Positions 1-7,131 of a stretch of 10,282 bases of DNA are shown here, piece after piece (within the stretch, counting starts at the first letter, position 1; every line of letters begins with the position of its first letter). A program made the translations under genes and the position numbers. The DNA is taken from contig JADYZI010000017.1 in the NCBI GenBank assembly GCA_020853255.1, positions 1 through 10,282 on the forward strand. The letters are read 5' to 3'. The notes under the pieces were generated by a model. It was given only the letters and a program-made list of their open reading frames with translations, was not told the DNA's origin and did no database searches. The stretch comes from Acidobacteriota bacterium. GTDB taxonomy: Bacteria > Acidobacteriota > Blastocatellia > Pyrinomonadales > Pyrinomonadaceae.

Positions 1-320
1 AGCGGCAGGAAGGCAAAATGATCCTGCGCCGCGGTTTTTCGCTCAAACAGGATGAGCGGATTCTGGTCGTTGAGGATGTGATCACTACCGGCGGTTCTAC
101 CCGGGAATGCATCGCGGCACTCGAAGAGGCCGGCGGGCAGGTTATCGCGGCGGCATCGATCATTGATCGGTCAAACGGAAAGGCCGATGTAGGAGTACCC
201 CGCATCTCGCTTGTCAGCCTTGACGTTTCAAGCTTCTCCGCGGCCGAATGTCCGATGTGCGCCGCGGGCACACCAGCGGTCAAACCGGGAAGCCGAAGTA
301 TTTCCACTAAACAAGGATGA
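1..320 (+). CDS. pyrE: Orotate phosphoribosyltransferase, C-terminal part
   Basis: This enzyme makes orotidine 5'-phosphate from orotate and PRPP in de novo pyrimidine synthesis in the cytosol. The reading frame is open from the window edge (first whole codon at 3), so the N-terminal half lies outside. The visible part starts with RQEGKMILRRGF. It then has the type I phosphoribosyltransferase PRPP-binding motif ILVVEDVITTGGST (about positions 60-101), in which the adjacent Glu-Asp acids and the TTGGST loop are intact. The tail CPMCAAGTPAVKPGSRS carries a Cys-x-x-Cys pair and a PAVKPGSR ending, which I associate with PyrE of Acidobacteria and some other phyla. The TGA stop overlaps the next gene's ATG (ATGA), which suggests translational coupling. 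The family call is near certain; only the missing 5' end is unknown. Confidence 0.95.
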   Translation, partial: RQEGKMILRRGFSLKQDERILVVEDVITTGGSTRECIAALEEAGGQVIAAASIIDRSNGKADVGVPRISLVSLDVSSFSAAECPMCAAGTPAVKPGSRSISTKQG

Positions 321-1180
321 AGCGCGTCTGTTTCCTCTCAATGGACGATTTGAGCGGCTATGTGGCCGACGACGAACTGGCGATACCTCCGCTTGCGGAA
401 CGCGGTTGGCGGGTTGATACAGTCTCGTGGCGGGAAACCGACACCGATTGGAACGCCTTCGCCGCCGTTATCATCCGGACCACGTGGGACTATCAGAAAG
501 AACCGGAGCGGTTCCTCGCGGTACTTGAACAGATCGACCGTTCAGCGGCACGCCTTGAGAATCCGCTTGAAACGGTCCGATGGAACCTCAGCAAGACCTA
601 CCTTCTAGATATGGAACAGCGTGGAAGCCCGATCGTGCCAACGATCTGGGACGCCGCATATACCGCTGAAAGCTTTGCCGCATGGCGTAGGGAACTTGCC
701 GCCGAGGAGTTGATCATCAAACCCGTCGTCAGCGCGACCGCGGAACATACGTATCGGCTCCGAGAATACGACGCCAGCCTTGAGAGTGTTTTCAAGATGC
801 GCAAGTTCATGGTTCAGCCGTTCATGCCTGCGATAGTCACCGAAGGAGAGTTTTCGCTATTCTATTTTGGCGGCGAATTCAGTCACGCTATAAATAAGTC
901 CCCGCAGCCAAACGACTTTCGGGTGCAGGAAGAACACGGCGGTATCATCACGGCGATCCGGCCGGAGCCATCAATGCTCCGTACCGCCGATAAGGCAGTG
1001 AAAGCGATAGGCCAAGAACTGCTGTATGCCCGCGTGGACCTTGTTCGCGATGCAGACGATGATTTTTTGTTGATGGAGCTTGAATTGATCGAACCTGCGC
1101 TTTATTTCAGGATGGACGAACGTTCGCCCAGGTTCTTTGCGGAACAATACGATCGTCGAATGCAGCGAGGTCCCGAATGA
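317..1180 (+). CDS. ATP-grasp protein, DcsG/RimK-like
   Basis: A 287-residue protein that looks like a soluble ATP-grasp ligase of the family containing the cycloserine-biosynthesis enzyme DcsG and many uncharacterised proteins. Such enzymes join a carboxylate to an amine or similar nucleophile through an acylphosphate. Features seen: an N-terminal Rossmann-like part (1-85) with IIRTTWDYQ; NPLETVRWNLSKTYL (about 93-107), typical of this family; the ATP-binding lysine in IIKPVVSATAEHTYR (about 134-148); VQPFMPAI (about 166-173); and the acidic metal-binding segment LMELELIEPALYF near residues 252-264. No transport or carrier domain is present. It starts on the ATGA shared with pyrE and ends on another ATGA shared with the ASCH gene, so it belongs to the same operon. 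The substrate cannot be read from sequence. The neighbours (pyrimidine and tRNA genes) do not point to an antibiotic pathway. Confidence 0.82.
   Translation: MKRVCFLSMDDLSGYVADDELAIPPLAERGWRVDTVSWRETDTDWNAFAAVIIRTTWDYQKEPERFLAVLEQIDRSAARLENPLETVRWNLSKTYLLDMEQRGSPIVPTIWDAAYTAESFAAWRRELAAEELIIKPVVSATAEHTYRLREYDASLESVFKMRKFMVQPFMPAIVTEGEFSLFYFGGEFSHAINKSPQPNDFRVQEEHGGIITAIRPEPSMLRTADKAVKAIGQELLYARVDLVRDADDDFLLMELELIEPALYFRMDERSPRFFAEQYDRRMQRGPE
1167..1170 (+). promoter_or_regulatory. Ribosome binding site of the ASCH gene
   Basis: GAGG lies six bases upstream of the ATG at 1177, inside the end of the ATP-grasp gene. It is the only clear, well-spaced Shine-Dalgarno core I found in front of any gene here, and it supports the start at 1177. 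Confidence 0.6.
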
Positions 1181-1647
1181 CGCCGCACGAAAAAGCCGCG
1201 GAACTTTGGAACGTGTACTGTTCGATCAGCGGCACTGACCCGGCCTTGGCGTATCAGGTCTGGCATTTTGGCAATTCGGCGAAAATGGCGCGTGAGCTTG
1301 CGGAATTGGTTGTCGCACGTAAGAAGACCGCAACGGCCAGCCTGGCCGCGGCTAACGCCCTTCGGCCTAACGAAACACCAATAATGGACGGTTTCAGCAT
1401 CGTTACGGATATTGGCCATGAACCGATCTGCATTATTCAGACGACCGAGATACGGCACCTTCCGTTTGAGGAAATTGACGCGCAGTTTGCCTTTGACGAA
1501 GGTGAAGGCGACCTGTCATATGAGTATTGGCGAGACGTTCACTGGAACTACTTTACTGAAGAAGCAAATGAGTTGGGGCTGGAGTTTAACGAACGTTCGC
1601 TGATATGCTGCGAACGCTTCCGATGCGTGTTTGTCAATGAACTATAA
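1177..1647 (+). CDS. ASCH-domain protein
   Basis: A 156-residue soluble protein with the features of an ASCH domain, a PUA-like beta-barrel fold proposed to bind RNA. Characterised members include the E. coli YqfB N4-acetylcytidine amidohydrolase and a Zymomonas ribonuclease. Seen here: WHFGNSAKMARELAELV (29-45); the conserved Lys/Thr-rich strand RKKTATASL (48-56), which contains the usual active-site lysine candidates; G-x-x-P-x-x-IIQTTEI in the middle; and an acidic GEGDLSYEYWRDVHWNYF segment near 112-129, typical of the larger YhfF-like ASCH proteins. The start is the ATGA overlap with the ATP-grasp gene and has a good GAGG site. The 3' end overlaps truA by 11 nt, which is consistent with an RNA-linked role. 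The exact activity (RNA binding, nuclease or nucleoside hydrolase) is not determinable. Confidence 0.85.
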   Translation: MTPHEKAAELWNVYCSISGTDPALAYQVWHFGNSAKMARELAELVVARKKTATASLAAANALRPNETPIMDGFSIVTDIGHEPICIIQTTEIRHLPFEEIDAQFAFDEGEGDLSYEYWRDVHWNYFTEEANELGLEFNERSLICCERFRCVFVNEL

Positions 1648-2389
1648 GCTGCTTATCCAATATGACGGCACCGATTTTCACGGGTGGCAGGTGCAGGAAA
1701 ATGCCCGTACGATCCAGGGCGAGCTTGAACGCGTGCTTGGCACTCTTGAGGGAACACCCGTCAAGGTTGCCGGTTCTGGGCGGACCGACGCGGGCGTACA
1801 TGCCGAAGGGCAAGTGGCAAATGTTAAGCTCAGCCGGACATGGGAACCAGAAAAGCTTCGCAGCGCGATAAACGGAAATTTGTGGCGTGATATACGGGTT
1901 ATGAATGTCGAACGTGCGGACGACGATTTTCACGCGCGGTTCTCGGCCGTCGGGAAAACTTATGTTTACCGCGTGGTCAACGCGCCGGTGATGTCGCCCT
2001 TCTGGCGAAGGATCGCGTTGCACGAAACACGTCCGCTTGATCTTGGCCGAATGCGCGTTGCGGCGCGGTTCCTTCTCGGCGAACACGATTGGACCGCCTT
2101 CGCATCCGCGCTTTCCGAAAGCGAGAATAAGGTCCGGAATGTGACTGAATCAAGTATCGATTCGATATGGGATGGGCGAGCACGCACGAACATCATAGAA
2201 TTCCGCGTTCGCGCAAACGGCTTTTTGCGCTATATGGTGCGTTCGCTTGCTGGTACGCTGCTTGAGGTCGGGCGGGGCGAAAGAGATTCTGATACAATTC
2301 TGGCGGCCCTGGCCAGCGGCGACCGCGATCTTGCCGGCGTTACGGCGCCAGCCTGCGGCTTGACGCTGGTAAAGGTCGATTATAATTAA
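1637..2389 (+). CDS. truA: tRNA pseudouridine(38-40) synthase
   Basis: TruA converts uridines 38-40 in the tRNA anticodon arm to pseudouridine. The 250-residue protein begins MNYKLLIQYDGTDFHGWQ, the classic TruA N-terminus. The catalytic aspartate motif is GSGRTDAGVHA, with Asp51. Later family blocks are seen: DDDFHARFSAVGKTYVYRV (about residues 97-115), the HDWTAFAS block and NGFLRYMVRSLAGTLLEVG near the C-terminus. Length is normal for the family. I chose ATG 1637; an in-frame TTG two codons upstream (1631) is less likely because TruA proteins usually start directly at M-x-Y/F. The start lies inside the end of the ASCH gene (11-nt overlap) without a visible Shine-Dalgarno site, so translation is probably coupled to that gene. 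Confidence 0.97.
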   Translation: MNYKLLIQYDGTDFHGWQVQENARTIQGELERVLGTLEGTPVKVAGSGRTDAGVHAEGQVANVKLSRTWEPEKLRSAINGNLWRDIRVMNVERADDDFHARFSAVGKTYVYRVVNAPVMSPFWRRIALHETRPLDLGRMRVAARFLLGEHDWTAFASALSESENKVRNVTESSIDSIWDGRARTNIIEFRVRANGFLRYMVRSLAGTLLEVGRGERDSDTILAALASGDRDLAGVTAPACGLTLVKVDYN

Positions 2390-2417
2390 GATCCAACCCG
2401 GATCACTGCAAGTTCGT

Positions 2418-2741
2418 ATGCACATTTATCATGTCGTATTGCCCGAGGTTTGGGAGAAGGCCGCGAGCAAGCCTTTCTATGAGGCTGACAGCCTCGAATC
2501 GGAAGGCTTTATACATTGCAGCTACGCCGATCAGCTTGATGGAGTGATCGAGCGTTATTATGCAAATGCGGGCGAACTGGTCATCCTGTCGATCGACCCG
2601 AACAAGTTGGCCTCGACACTTGTCAGTGAACCGTCGACGAACAACGAACCTTTTCCGCATATTTACGGCCCGATAAACGCTGACGCCATCGTCAAGGTAG
2701 AAAGATGGCCAGTGGGGAGCGTGCCCCAACAGTACCAATAG
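2418..2741 (+). CDS. DUF952 family protein
   Basis: A 107-residue cytosolic protein of the DUF952 family (function not established). The family pattern is clear from end to end: an initial IYHVVLPEVWE, then FYEADSLESEGFIHCSYADQ with the invariant Gly-Phe-Ile-His-Cys-Ser, a central LVILSIDPNKL strand, and FPHIYGPINADAIVKV near the C-terminus. From memory, the family has been linked by sequence analysis to the ADP-ribosyltransferase fold, with the histidine and tyrosine positions as candidate NAD-contacting residues. I cannot confirm that here. It lies 28 nt after truA and 6 nt before uppS, so it is probably co-transcribed. No Shine-Dalgarno site precedes ATG 2418; the start is chosen because the conserved family block begins at once (MHIYHV). 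Confidence 0.88.
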   Translation: MHIYHVVLPEVWEKAASKPFYEADSLESEGFIHCSYADQLDGVIERYYANAGELVILSIDPNKLASTLVSEPSTNNEPFPHIYGPINADAIVKVERWPVGSVPQQYQ

Positions 2742-2747
2742 TCGAAC

Positions 2748-3545
2748 ATGCTCGACCGATTTGCACCAGTCATCAAAAAAGATTCAGACGACGAACGGTT
2801 GCTTGCGCTGATCGACCCGGCGCGCTTGCCGCGGCACATTGCCGTGATCATGGATGGCAACGGCCGCTGGGCCAAAATGCGCGGAAAGCCTCGTCTGTTC
2901 GGCCATAAGGCCGGTGCCGAATCGGTCCGCGCTCTGCTGGACACCTGCGCTCGTCTCCCGATCGAGGCATTGACGCTTTACGCTTTTTCAACCGAGAATT
3001 GGAAACGCCCAAAAGCAGAGGTTGCCGGCCTGATGTCGATGCTCAAACGCTATATCCGCAGCGAGATGGGCGAAGTGAAGGCAAACAACATCCGTTTTCA
3101 GGCGATCGGGAATATTCCGGGCCTATCAGAAGGCGTGCAGAAAGAGATCGCCTGGGCCACAGCCCACACGGCCGAGAACACCGGCACTGTGCTGAGCGTG
3201 GCGTTGAATTACGGCGGCCGGGCAGAGATAGTTGAGGCCGCCCGGCGAGCGGCCCAGCAGCTGCTCGATCACGGCAGATCTCTTGAACGCCTTTCCGACG
3301 CGGATATTGAGCGAAATCTTTACACGCACGGCCTGCCGGACGTTGACCTTTTGATCCGCACCAGCGGCGAGATGCGCATCTCGAACTTTCTGCTGTGGCA
3401 ACTGGCATACAGCGAGATCTACGTGACCCCAACGCTATTCCCCGATTTTCGCCGTCAGCATCTTTTTGAAGCGATAGTTGACTTTCAGCAGCGAGACCGA
3501 AGATTTGGCGGCGTGGCCGCGCAAGTCGGCACCAGCCCAATATGA
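2748..3545 (+). CDS. uppS: Isoprenyl (undecaprenyl) diphosphate synthase
   Basis: A cis-prenyltransferase that adds isopentenyl units to farnesyl diphosphate to give the C55 carrier lipid for peptidoglycan and other wall polymers; it acts at the cytosolic face of the membrane. The 265-residue protein shows every family landmark: HIAVIMDGNGRWA with catalytic Asp36; GHKAGAESVR (52-61); YAFSTENWKRP (78-88); and RTSGEMRISNFLLWQ (204-218) followed by AYSEIYV and FWPDF-like LFPDF. The first 28 residues before the core are a short extension of no known role. Its ATG is 6 nt after the DUF952 stop, and its TGA overlaps the cdsA ATG. Chain length cannot be proven from sequence, but a single bacterial copy next to cdsA is normally the undecaprenyl enzyme. 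Confidence 0.97.
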   Translation: MLDRFAPVIKKDSDDERLLALIDPARLPRHIAVIMDGNGRWAKMRGKPRLFGHKAGAESVRALLDTCARLPIEALTLYAFSTENWKRPKAEVAGLMSMLKRYIRSEMGEVKANNIRFQAIGNIPGLSEGVQKEIAWATAHTAENTGTVLSVALNYGGRAEIVEAARRAAQQLLDHGRSLERLSDADIERNLYTHGLPDVDLLIRTSGEMRISNFLLWQLAYSEIYVTPTLFPDFRRQHLFEAIVDFQQRDRRFGGVAAQVGTSPI

Positions 3546-4375
3546 AAACACGCCTGCTCACAGCTGCTATCGCTTTGCCGATCCTTATTGGGTCGATCGT
3601 TCTTCCGTGGTGGGTTCCGGACACGATTTGGATATTTGTCGTGATCGCGGTGCTGGCGCTGGCGGCGGGAATGTTCGAATTCTTCTCGCTGACCAAAAAG
3701 CTTGAGCTAAAGGCGGATGCGGGAGTTGCGTACCTGGGTGCGGCAGGCCTGATCGTACTCTTCGTGCTGGACGCGCCTAGGCAGGACCCAAGTCTTCTCC
3801 TCATCGTTCTGGCCGGCTTCCTTGTTGTCGTATTCATCACGCAAACATTCCGCTTTCAAAAAGATTTTTCAAAGATGCTGGCAGGGATGGGAGTGACCGT
3901 GCTTGGCGTACTTTACGTGGCATTCCTTGGCGGATTTCTGATCGCGGCCCGCGTCGGTTTTGATCACATCCGTTCGACTAAGCTGCTGTTGTTCTTCTTT
4001 GTGGTGATCTTCGGCTCCGACGCAGGCCAGTATTTTACCGGCAAGGCCTTTGGCAAACGAAAGCTCGCACCGGCGATCTCGCCCGGCAAGACGATCGAAG
4101 GTGCGGTTGGCGGCCTGGTCGCCGCCGCCGGATTTGCGGCCCTTTGCACGCTCATCTTCTTCCCTGAGCTTTCGTATAAGTTCTCTCTTCCGCTCGGCAT
4201 CGCTATGGCCGCCCTCGGTATGTTCGGCGATCTGGCCGAAAGTGCGATAAAACGCGGTTCAAAAACCAAAGATGCCGCATCGATACTACCCGGCCATGGC
4301 GGCTTGCTTGATAGGCTCGATAGCCTGCTGTTCAACGCACCGCTTCTTTATTATTTTGCAAGATTCTATTTTTGA
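3542..4375 (+). CDS. cdsA: Phosphatidate cytidylyltransferase
   Basis: CDP-diglyceride synthase, an integral membrane enzyme that makes CDP-diacylglycerol from phosphatidate and CTP, the branch point for all phospholipids. The 277-residue protein has about seven to eight hydrophobic segments, starting with a Met-Lys-Thr-Arg anchor (1-25). The C-terminal half contains the CDS signature at 234-260: Ser234, Lys-Arg, Lys-Asp, Pro-Gly-His-Gly-Gly, then Asp257-Arg-Leu-Asp260. The upstream block FGSDAGQYFTGKAFGKRKLAPAISPGKTIEG, with its Asp and SPGKT loop, is also intact. It overlaps uppS by ATGA, the standard uppS-cdsA arrangement. In many bacteria dxr and rseP follow; here a glycoside hydrolase follows after 16 nt. 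Confidence 0.96.
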   Translation: MKTRLLTAAIALPILIGSIVLPWWVPDTIWIFVVIAVLALAAGMFEFFSLTKKLELKADAGVAYLGAAGLIVLFVLDAPRQDPSLLLIVLAGFLVVVFITQTFRFQKDFSKMLAGMGVTVLGVLYVAFLGGFLIAARVGFDHIRSTKLLLFFFVVIFGSDAGQYFTGKAFGKRKLAPAISPGKTIEGAVGGLVAAAGFAALCTLIFFPELSYKFSLPLGIAMAALGMFGDLAESAIKRGSKTKDAASILPGHGGLLDRLDSLLFNAPLLYYFARFYF

Positions 4376-4391
4376 CCCAGGCTTTACCTGT

Positions 4392-5675
4392 ATGTTTCGC
4401 CGAATAGTCCTTCTCAAATTTCTCTTTCTTGTTACGCTGATCTCATGCTTTGCGCAGGGTCAAGGCTTTGTTTCAGTGAAAGGGCATCAATTCCTTGTCA
4501 ACAAGCGGCCTTATTACTATGTCGGCACCAATTATTGGTACGGCAGCCTGCTGGGTTTAGAGAAGGACAAAAAGCGCGGTGTTGAGCGACTGCGAAAAGA
4601 GCTTGACTTTCTAAAACGCAATGGCGTGACCAACTTGCGGTTGCTTGGCGGGGCTGAAGGCCTTGGCCTACTGAACGCTGTTCCGCGTGTTGGGCCGCCG
4701 CTGCAGCCGGAACAGGGAGAATTTGACGCATCGACGCTCGATGGCCTCGACCTCATCCTTTCGGAAATGCGCAAGCGGCAGATGAAGGCCGTGATCTTCC
4801 TCAGCAACAACTGGGAATGGAGCGGCGGCTTTCAGCAGTATTTGATCTGGAACAAGATCATCGCGGATAAATGGCTGACCGAGAAACCAACCTGGGATGA
4901 ACTGCGCGACAATGTTGCACAGTTCTACACGTGCGAACCGTGCAGATCGGCCTATGCAAACCAGGCGGAGTTCATTATCACCCGAACGAACAAGGTCACC
5001 GGCCGGCGATATATCGATGATCCGACAATAATGGCATGGGAACTCGCCAATGAGCCGAGGCCAATGTGGCAGGCGGCAAACGACGCGTACCGTGCCTGGA
5101 TCAAAGATATGGCGGCAATGATCAAACGTCTTGACCGCAAGCACCTCGTCACCACCGGCCATGAAGGCTGGATCGGCACCGAAAGCATCGAACTGTTCGA
5201 ACAGGCCCACGCCGACCGCAATATCGATTACCTCACCATCCACATCTGGCCGAAAAACTGGGGCTGGCTCGAGAACGGCAAAATGGCCGAAACCTTCCCG
5301 AACGCGATCGCACAGACCGTCAAATATATTAACGATAACGTCGCGGTCGCCGTAAGGCTAAAAAAGCCGATGGTGATCGAAGAATTCGGGTTGCCGCGTG
5401 ACAAACAATCATTCGATCCCGCCACGCCGACGACATTTCGCGACCGATACTTCAAAAAGGTCCTCTCTTTTGTCAGGACCAACCCGCACATCGCCGGTGC
5501 CAACTTCTGGGCATTTGCAGGCACTGCCCGCCCTGTCAAAGGCCAGCTGTTCTGGAAACGAGGTGACAACTACACCGGCGATCCGCCAATGGAGGAGCAG
5601 GGTCTGTATTCGATCTTTGATTCGGACACGTCAACATGGGGCGTTGTCCGAGAACAAACGGCTAAATTTCGGTAG
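4392..5675 (+). CDS. Exported GH5 mannanase-like glycoside hydrolase
   Basis: A 427-residue secreted or lipid-anchored (beta/alpha)8 hydrolase of glycoside hydrolase family 5, most like endo-1,4-beta-mannanases. The N-terminus MFRRIVLLKFLFLVTLISC is a signal peptide. LISC (16-19) fits a lipobox, so Cys19 may be lipidated, although signal peptidase I cleavage after CFA is also possible. The mature domain begins with YYYVGTNYWYGSLLG. The acid/base glutamate lies in MAWELANEPRP (Glu221) and the nucleophile in MVIEEFGLPRD (Glu331). Aromatic NNWEWSGGFQQYLIW and IHIWPKNWGW segments would line a sugar cleft. The frame is open back to 4272, but that part overlaps cdsA and spoils the signal peptide, so ATG 4392 is preferred. 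It lies 16 nt after cdsA. Substrate specificity (mannan or another beta-glycan) is inference. Confidence 0.88.
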   Translation: MFRRIVLLKFLFLVTLISCFAQGQGFVSVKGHQFLVNKRPYYYVGTNYWYGSLLGLEKDKKRGVERLRKELDFLKRNGVTNLRLLGGAEGLGLLNAVPRVGPPLQPEQGEFDASTLDGLDLILSEMRKRQMKAVIFLSNNWEWSGGFQQYLIWNKIIADKWLTEKPTWDELRDNVAQFYTCEPCRSAYANQAEFIITRTNKVTGRRYIDDPTIMAWELANEPRPMWQAANDAYRAWIKDMAAMIKRLDRKHLVTTGHEGWIGTESIELFEQAHADRNIDYLTIHIWPKNWGWLENGKMAETFPNAIAQTVKYINDNVAVAVRLKKPMVIEEFGLPRDKQSFDPATPTTFRDRYFKKVLSFVRTNPHIAGANFWAFAGTARPVKGQLFWKRGDNYTGDPPMEEQGLYSIFDSDTSTWGVVREQTAKFR

Positions 5676-5680
5676 GCCTA
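5673..5680. other. Palindrome holding both converging stop codons
   Basis: TAGGCCTA is a perfect 8-bp palindrome. Its first three bases are the TAG stop of the + strand hydrolase and its last three are the TAG stop of the - strand ackA, leaving two bases between the genes. There is no room for a terminator between them. Transcripts from either side must run into the opposing gene or end inside it. Confidence 0.9.
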
Positions 5681-6916
5681 AATGACGCCCTTGATCAGCC
5701 GGACGGTGTCGCGCGCTATCAAAAGCTCTTCATTTGTCGGAATAACGCCGAGCCTTACCCTTGATCCTTCGCCATTAAAAAATCCTTCCTGCCCGTCCAC
5801 AAGCTCGGCATTCCGTGCCGGGTCGATGGCGATGCCGCACCAGGAAAGCTGGTCGCAGATCTTCGAACGCACCAGCGCCGAGTTTTCGCCGATCCCGCCA
5901 GAAAATATGACGGCATCGGCGCCGTTCATCGCTGACAGATATGCACCAATGTATTTGCGTACCCGATAGCAAAATATCTCGATCGCTAATCGTGCCCGCC
6001 TGTCGCCCGATTCCTCAGCCTCAGCTATCAGCTCACGCATGTCGTTGGTCAACCCTGAAATACCAAGCAAACCGGACGCCTTGTTCAACAGCATCTCGGC
6101 CTCGTGGATGCTCATTCCTTCCTTATCACAAATAAAACCGAGGATCGCCGGATCGATATCGCCTGACCGCGTGCCCATCACCAATCCTTCAAGCGGCGTA
6201 AATCCCATCGAGGTATCAAACGAATCACCGCCCTTTATCGCTGCGATCGAACATCCGTTGCCAAGATGAAGTGTGATGATATTCACATCCTGACGCGGGA
6301 TATTGTTCAGTGTACGGTATTGATAGGCGATGTACCGGTGCGACGTTCCGTGAAATCCATAACGGCGGATCTTGTGCCGGCGATAGAACTGATAAGGAAT
6401 GGCATAAAGATATGAGTGCTCCGGGATCGTGTGATGAAAAGCCGTATCGAAGACCGCCGCTTGCGGTATGGCCTTGCCAAATATCGACCGCGCCGCCTGA
6501 ATCCCCTGAATATTGGCCGGATTGTGCAGCGGGGCCAATTCGACGCAGTCGTCTATGCCGCACAGAACTACATCGTCGATCAGCACTGACTGAATAAAAC
6601 TCTCGCCGCCGTGAACCACGCGATGTCCGACCGCATCAATGTCCGCAAGCCCGCTGACGCCATCGATATTCGTCTCCTCCGATCCTATCCAATGCATTAC
6701 AGCTTCGAGTGCCGCACGCATATCCCGCACCGGCCTGGCTGAACGGGCCGTCTGCTCGCCCGCCACCTGAAACGCAAGAAGCCCTGCACCGCCAATACGC
6801 TCGATCTGCCCCTTTGCCAACACCCGGTCCGCTCGCTGCTCTATCTGTTCAAGACTGGTCGATATCAACTGGAATTTCAGCGACGAGCTGCCGCAGTTCA
6901 AAACAAGAATGTTCAT
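5678..6916 (-). CDS. ackA: Acetate kinase
   Basis: Cytosolic kinase that interconverts acetate + ATP and acetyl phosphate + ADP, used for overflow acetate production or acetate uptake. The 412-residue protein (about 400 is usual) begins [17 protein letters not shown] with Asn7 and the first phosphate-binding loop. It continues with GHRVVHGGE (substrate-binding Arg), the catalytic Asp in [52 protein letters not shown] and the terminal [12 protein letters not shown] glutamate. All known active-site residues appear present. No phosphotransacetylase gene (pta) is adjacent in this window, so its partner lies elsewhere or is missing. ackA diverges from aspS and converges on the hydrolase. No Shine-Dalgarno site precedes the ATG at 6916. 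ATTTTA at 6923-6928 reads TAAAAT on the - strand, just upstream of the start; it could be a -10 of a leaderless message, but no correctly spaced -35 was found. Confidence 0.97.
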   Translation of the reverse strand: MNILVLNCGSSSLKFQLISTSLEQIEQRADRVLAKGQIERIGGAGLLAFQVAGEQTARSARPVRDMRAALEAVMHWIGSEETNIDGVSGLADIDAVGHRVVHGGESFIQSVLIDDVVLCGIDDCVELAPLHNPANIQGIQAARSIFGKAIPQAAVFDTAFHHTIPEHSYLYAIPYQFYRRHKIRRYGFHGTSHRYIAYQYRTLNNIPRQDVNIITLHLGNGCSIAAIKGGDSFDTSMGFTPLEGLVMGTRSGDIDPAILGFICDKEGMSIHEAEMLLNKASGLLGISGLTNDMRELIAEAEESGDRRARLAIEIFCYRVRKYIGAYLSAMNGADAVIFSGGIGENSALVRSKICDQLSWCGIAIDPARNAELVDGQEGFFNGEGSRVRLGVIPTNEELLIARDTVRLIKGVI

Positions 6917-7011
6917 GATCTGATTTTAGTCCAACTGGGCGTAAAATTTCTGCAAGCGCGTCAAATTAGGACCGGACGCCGGCAAATGCAGGCACTTCCC
7001 CAGTGAAAGCA

Positions 7012-7041
7012 TTGCCAAACTAAACGCTCTTCCTGTATTAT
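7012..7041 (+). promoter_or_regulatory. Predicted sigma70-type promoter of the aspS leader
   Basis: TTGCCA (7012-7017) and TATTAT (7036-7041) are separated by 18 nt, a good match to the housekeeping consensus. Initiation would be expected near 7048, about seven bases before the leader ATG at 7055. That would give a leader transcript with almost no 5' untranslated region. The downstream terminator and leader ORF on the same strand make this the natural promoter for the attenuator and aspS. Not experimentally supported. Confidence 0.6.
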
Positions 7042-7054
7042 CTCCATTGGCTTT

Positions 7055-7090
7055 ATGAACGTTTTTCGGTTCGACGACAATAATACGTAA
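7055..7090 (+). CDS. Putative aspS leader peptide, MNVFRFDDNNT
   Basis: An 11-codon ORF: ATG AAC GTT TTT CGG TTC, then GAC GAC AAT AAT ACG TAA. Two consecutive Asp codons are followed by two consecutive Asn codons just before the stop, directly upstream of the gene for aspartyl-tRNA synthetase. In known attenuators (trp, his, pheST), runs of the relevant codons in a short leader ORF let a stalled ribosome report lack of charged tRNA. Here Asp-tRNA shortage would stall the ribosome at 7073-7078 and leave the antiterminator arm at 7089-7101 free. A ribosome that reaches the TAA at 7088-7090 would cover that arm. There is no Shine-Dalgarno site; with a start of transcription near 7048 the message would be nearly leaderless. 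The peptide is probably not functional itself. A chance ORF is possible, but codon content, position and the overlapping hairpins agree. Confidence 0.7.
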   Translation: MNVFRFDDNNT

Positions 7091-7131
7091 GGCGAGAACG
7101 CAAGACACCGATCCCGCGTTCCGCCTTTCGT
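7085..7131 (+). promoter_or_regulatory. Antiterminator hairpin of the aspS attenuator
   Basis: AAGGCGAGAACGC (7089-7101) pairs with GCGTTCCGCCTT (7116-7127) over 12 bp with a single bulged A at 7095. Beyond a T/T mismatch (7088/7128), a further three pairs (7085-7087 with 7129-7131) can form. The loop is 14 nt (7102-7115). The right arm shares 7122-7130 with the left arm of the terminator, so only one of the two hairpins can exist at a time. The left arm starts on the last two bases of the leader stop codon, where a terminating ribosome would mask it. The leader codons around 7060-7066 can also pair weakly with 7094-7100 (seven pairs, two of them G.U), a possible region 1:2 hairpin as in trp. 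Confidence 0.72.

Noticed and set aside
1631..1636. TTG start for truA
   Set aside because: ATG 1637 gives the standard TruA N-terminus; the two extra codons have no support.
3043..3840. 265-codon ORF on the - strand across uppS and cdsA
   Set aside because: It is antisense to two certain genes, and its Arg/Ser-rich composition is that of a shadow frame.
4272..4391. Extended N-terminus of the GH5 protein
   Set aside because: It overlaps the cdsA active-site codons in another frame and would bury the signal peptide that begins at 4392.
6923..6964. sigma70 promoter for ackA from TTGACG (6959-6964, - strand) and TAAAAT (6923-6928, - strand)
   Set aside because: The two motifs are 30 nt apart, far from the 16-18 nt needed, so the pair cannot be one promoter.
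7066..7080. tRNA T-loop-like GGTTCGAC
   Set aside because: No acceptor, anticodon or D-arm pairing surrounds it; it is part of the leader ORF.
7042..7121. T-box riboswitch as the cause of aspS attenuation
   Set aside because: The T-box core (AGGGTGG-N-ACC) is absent, the leader before the terminator is only about 75 nt, and a leader ORF with Asp codons explains the region better.
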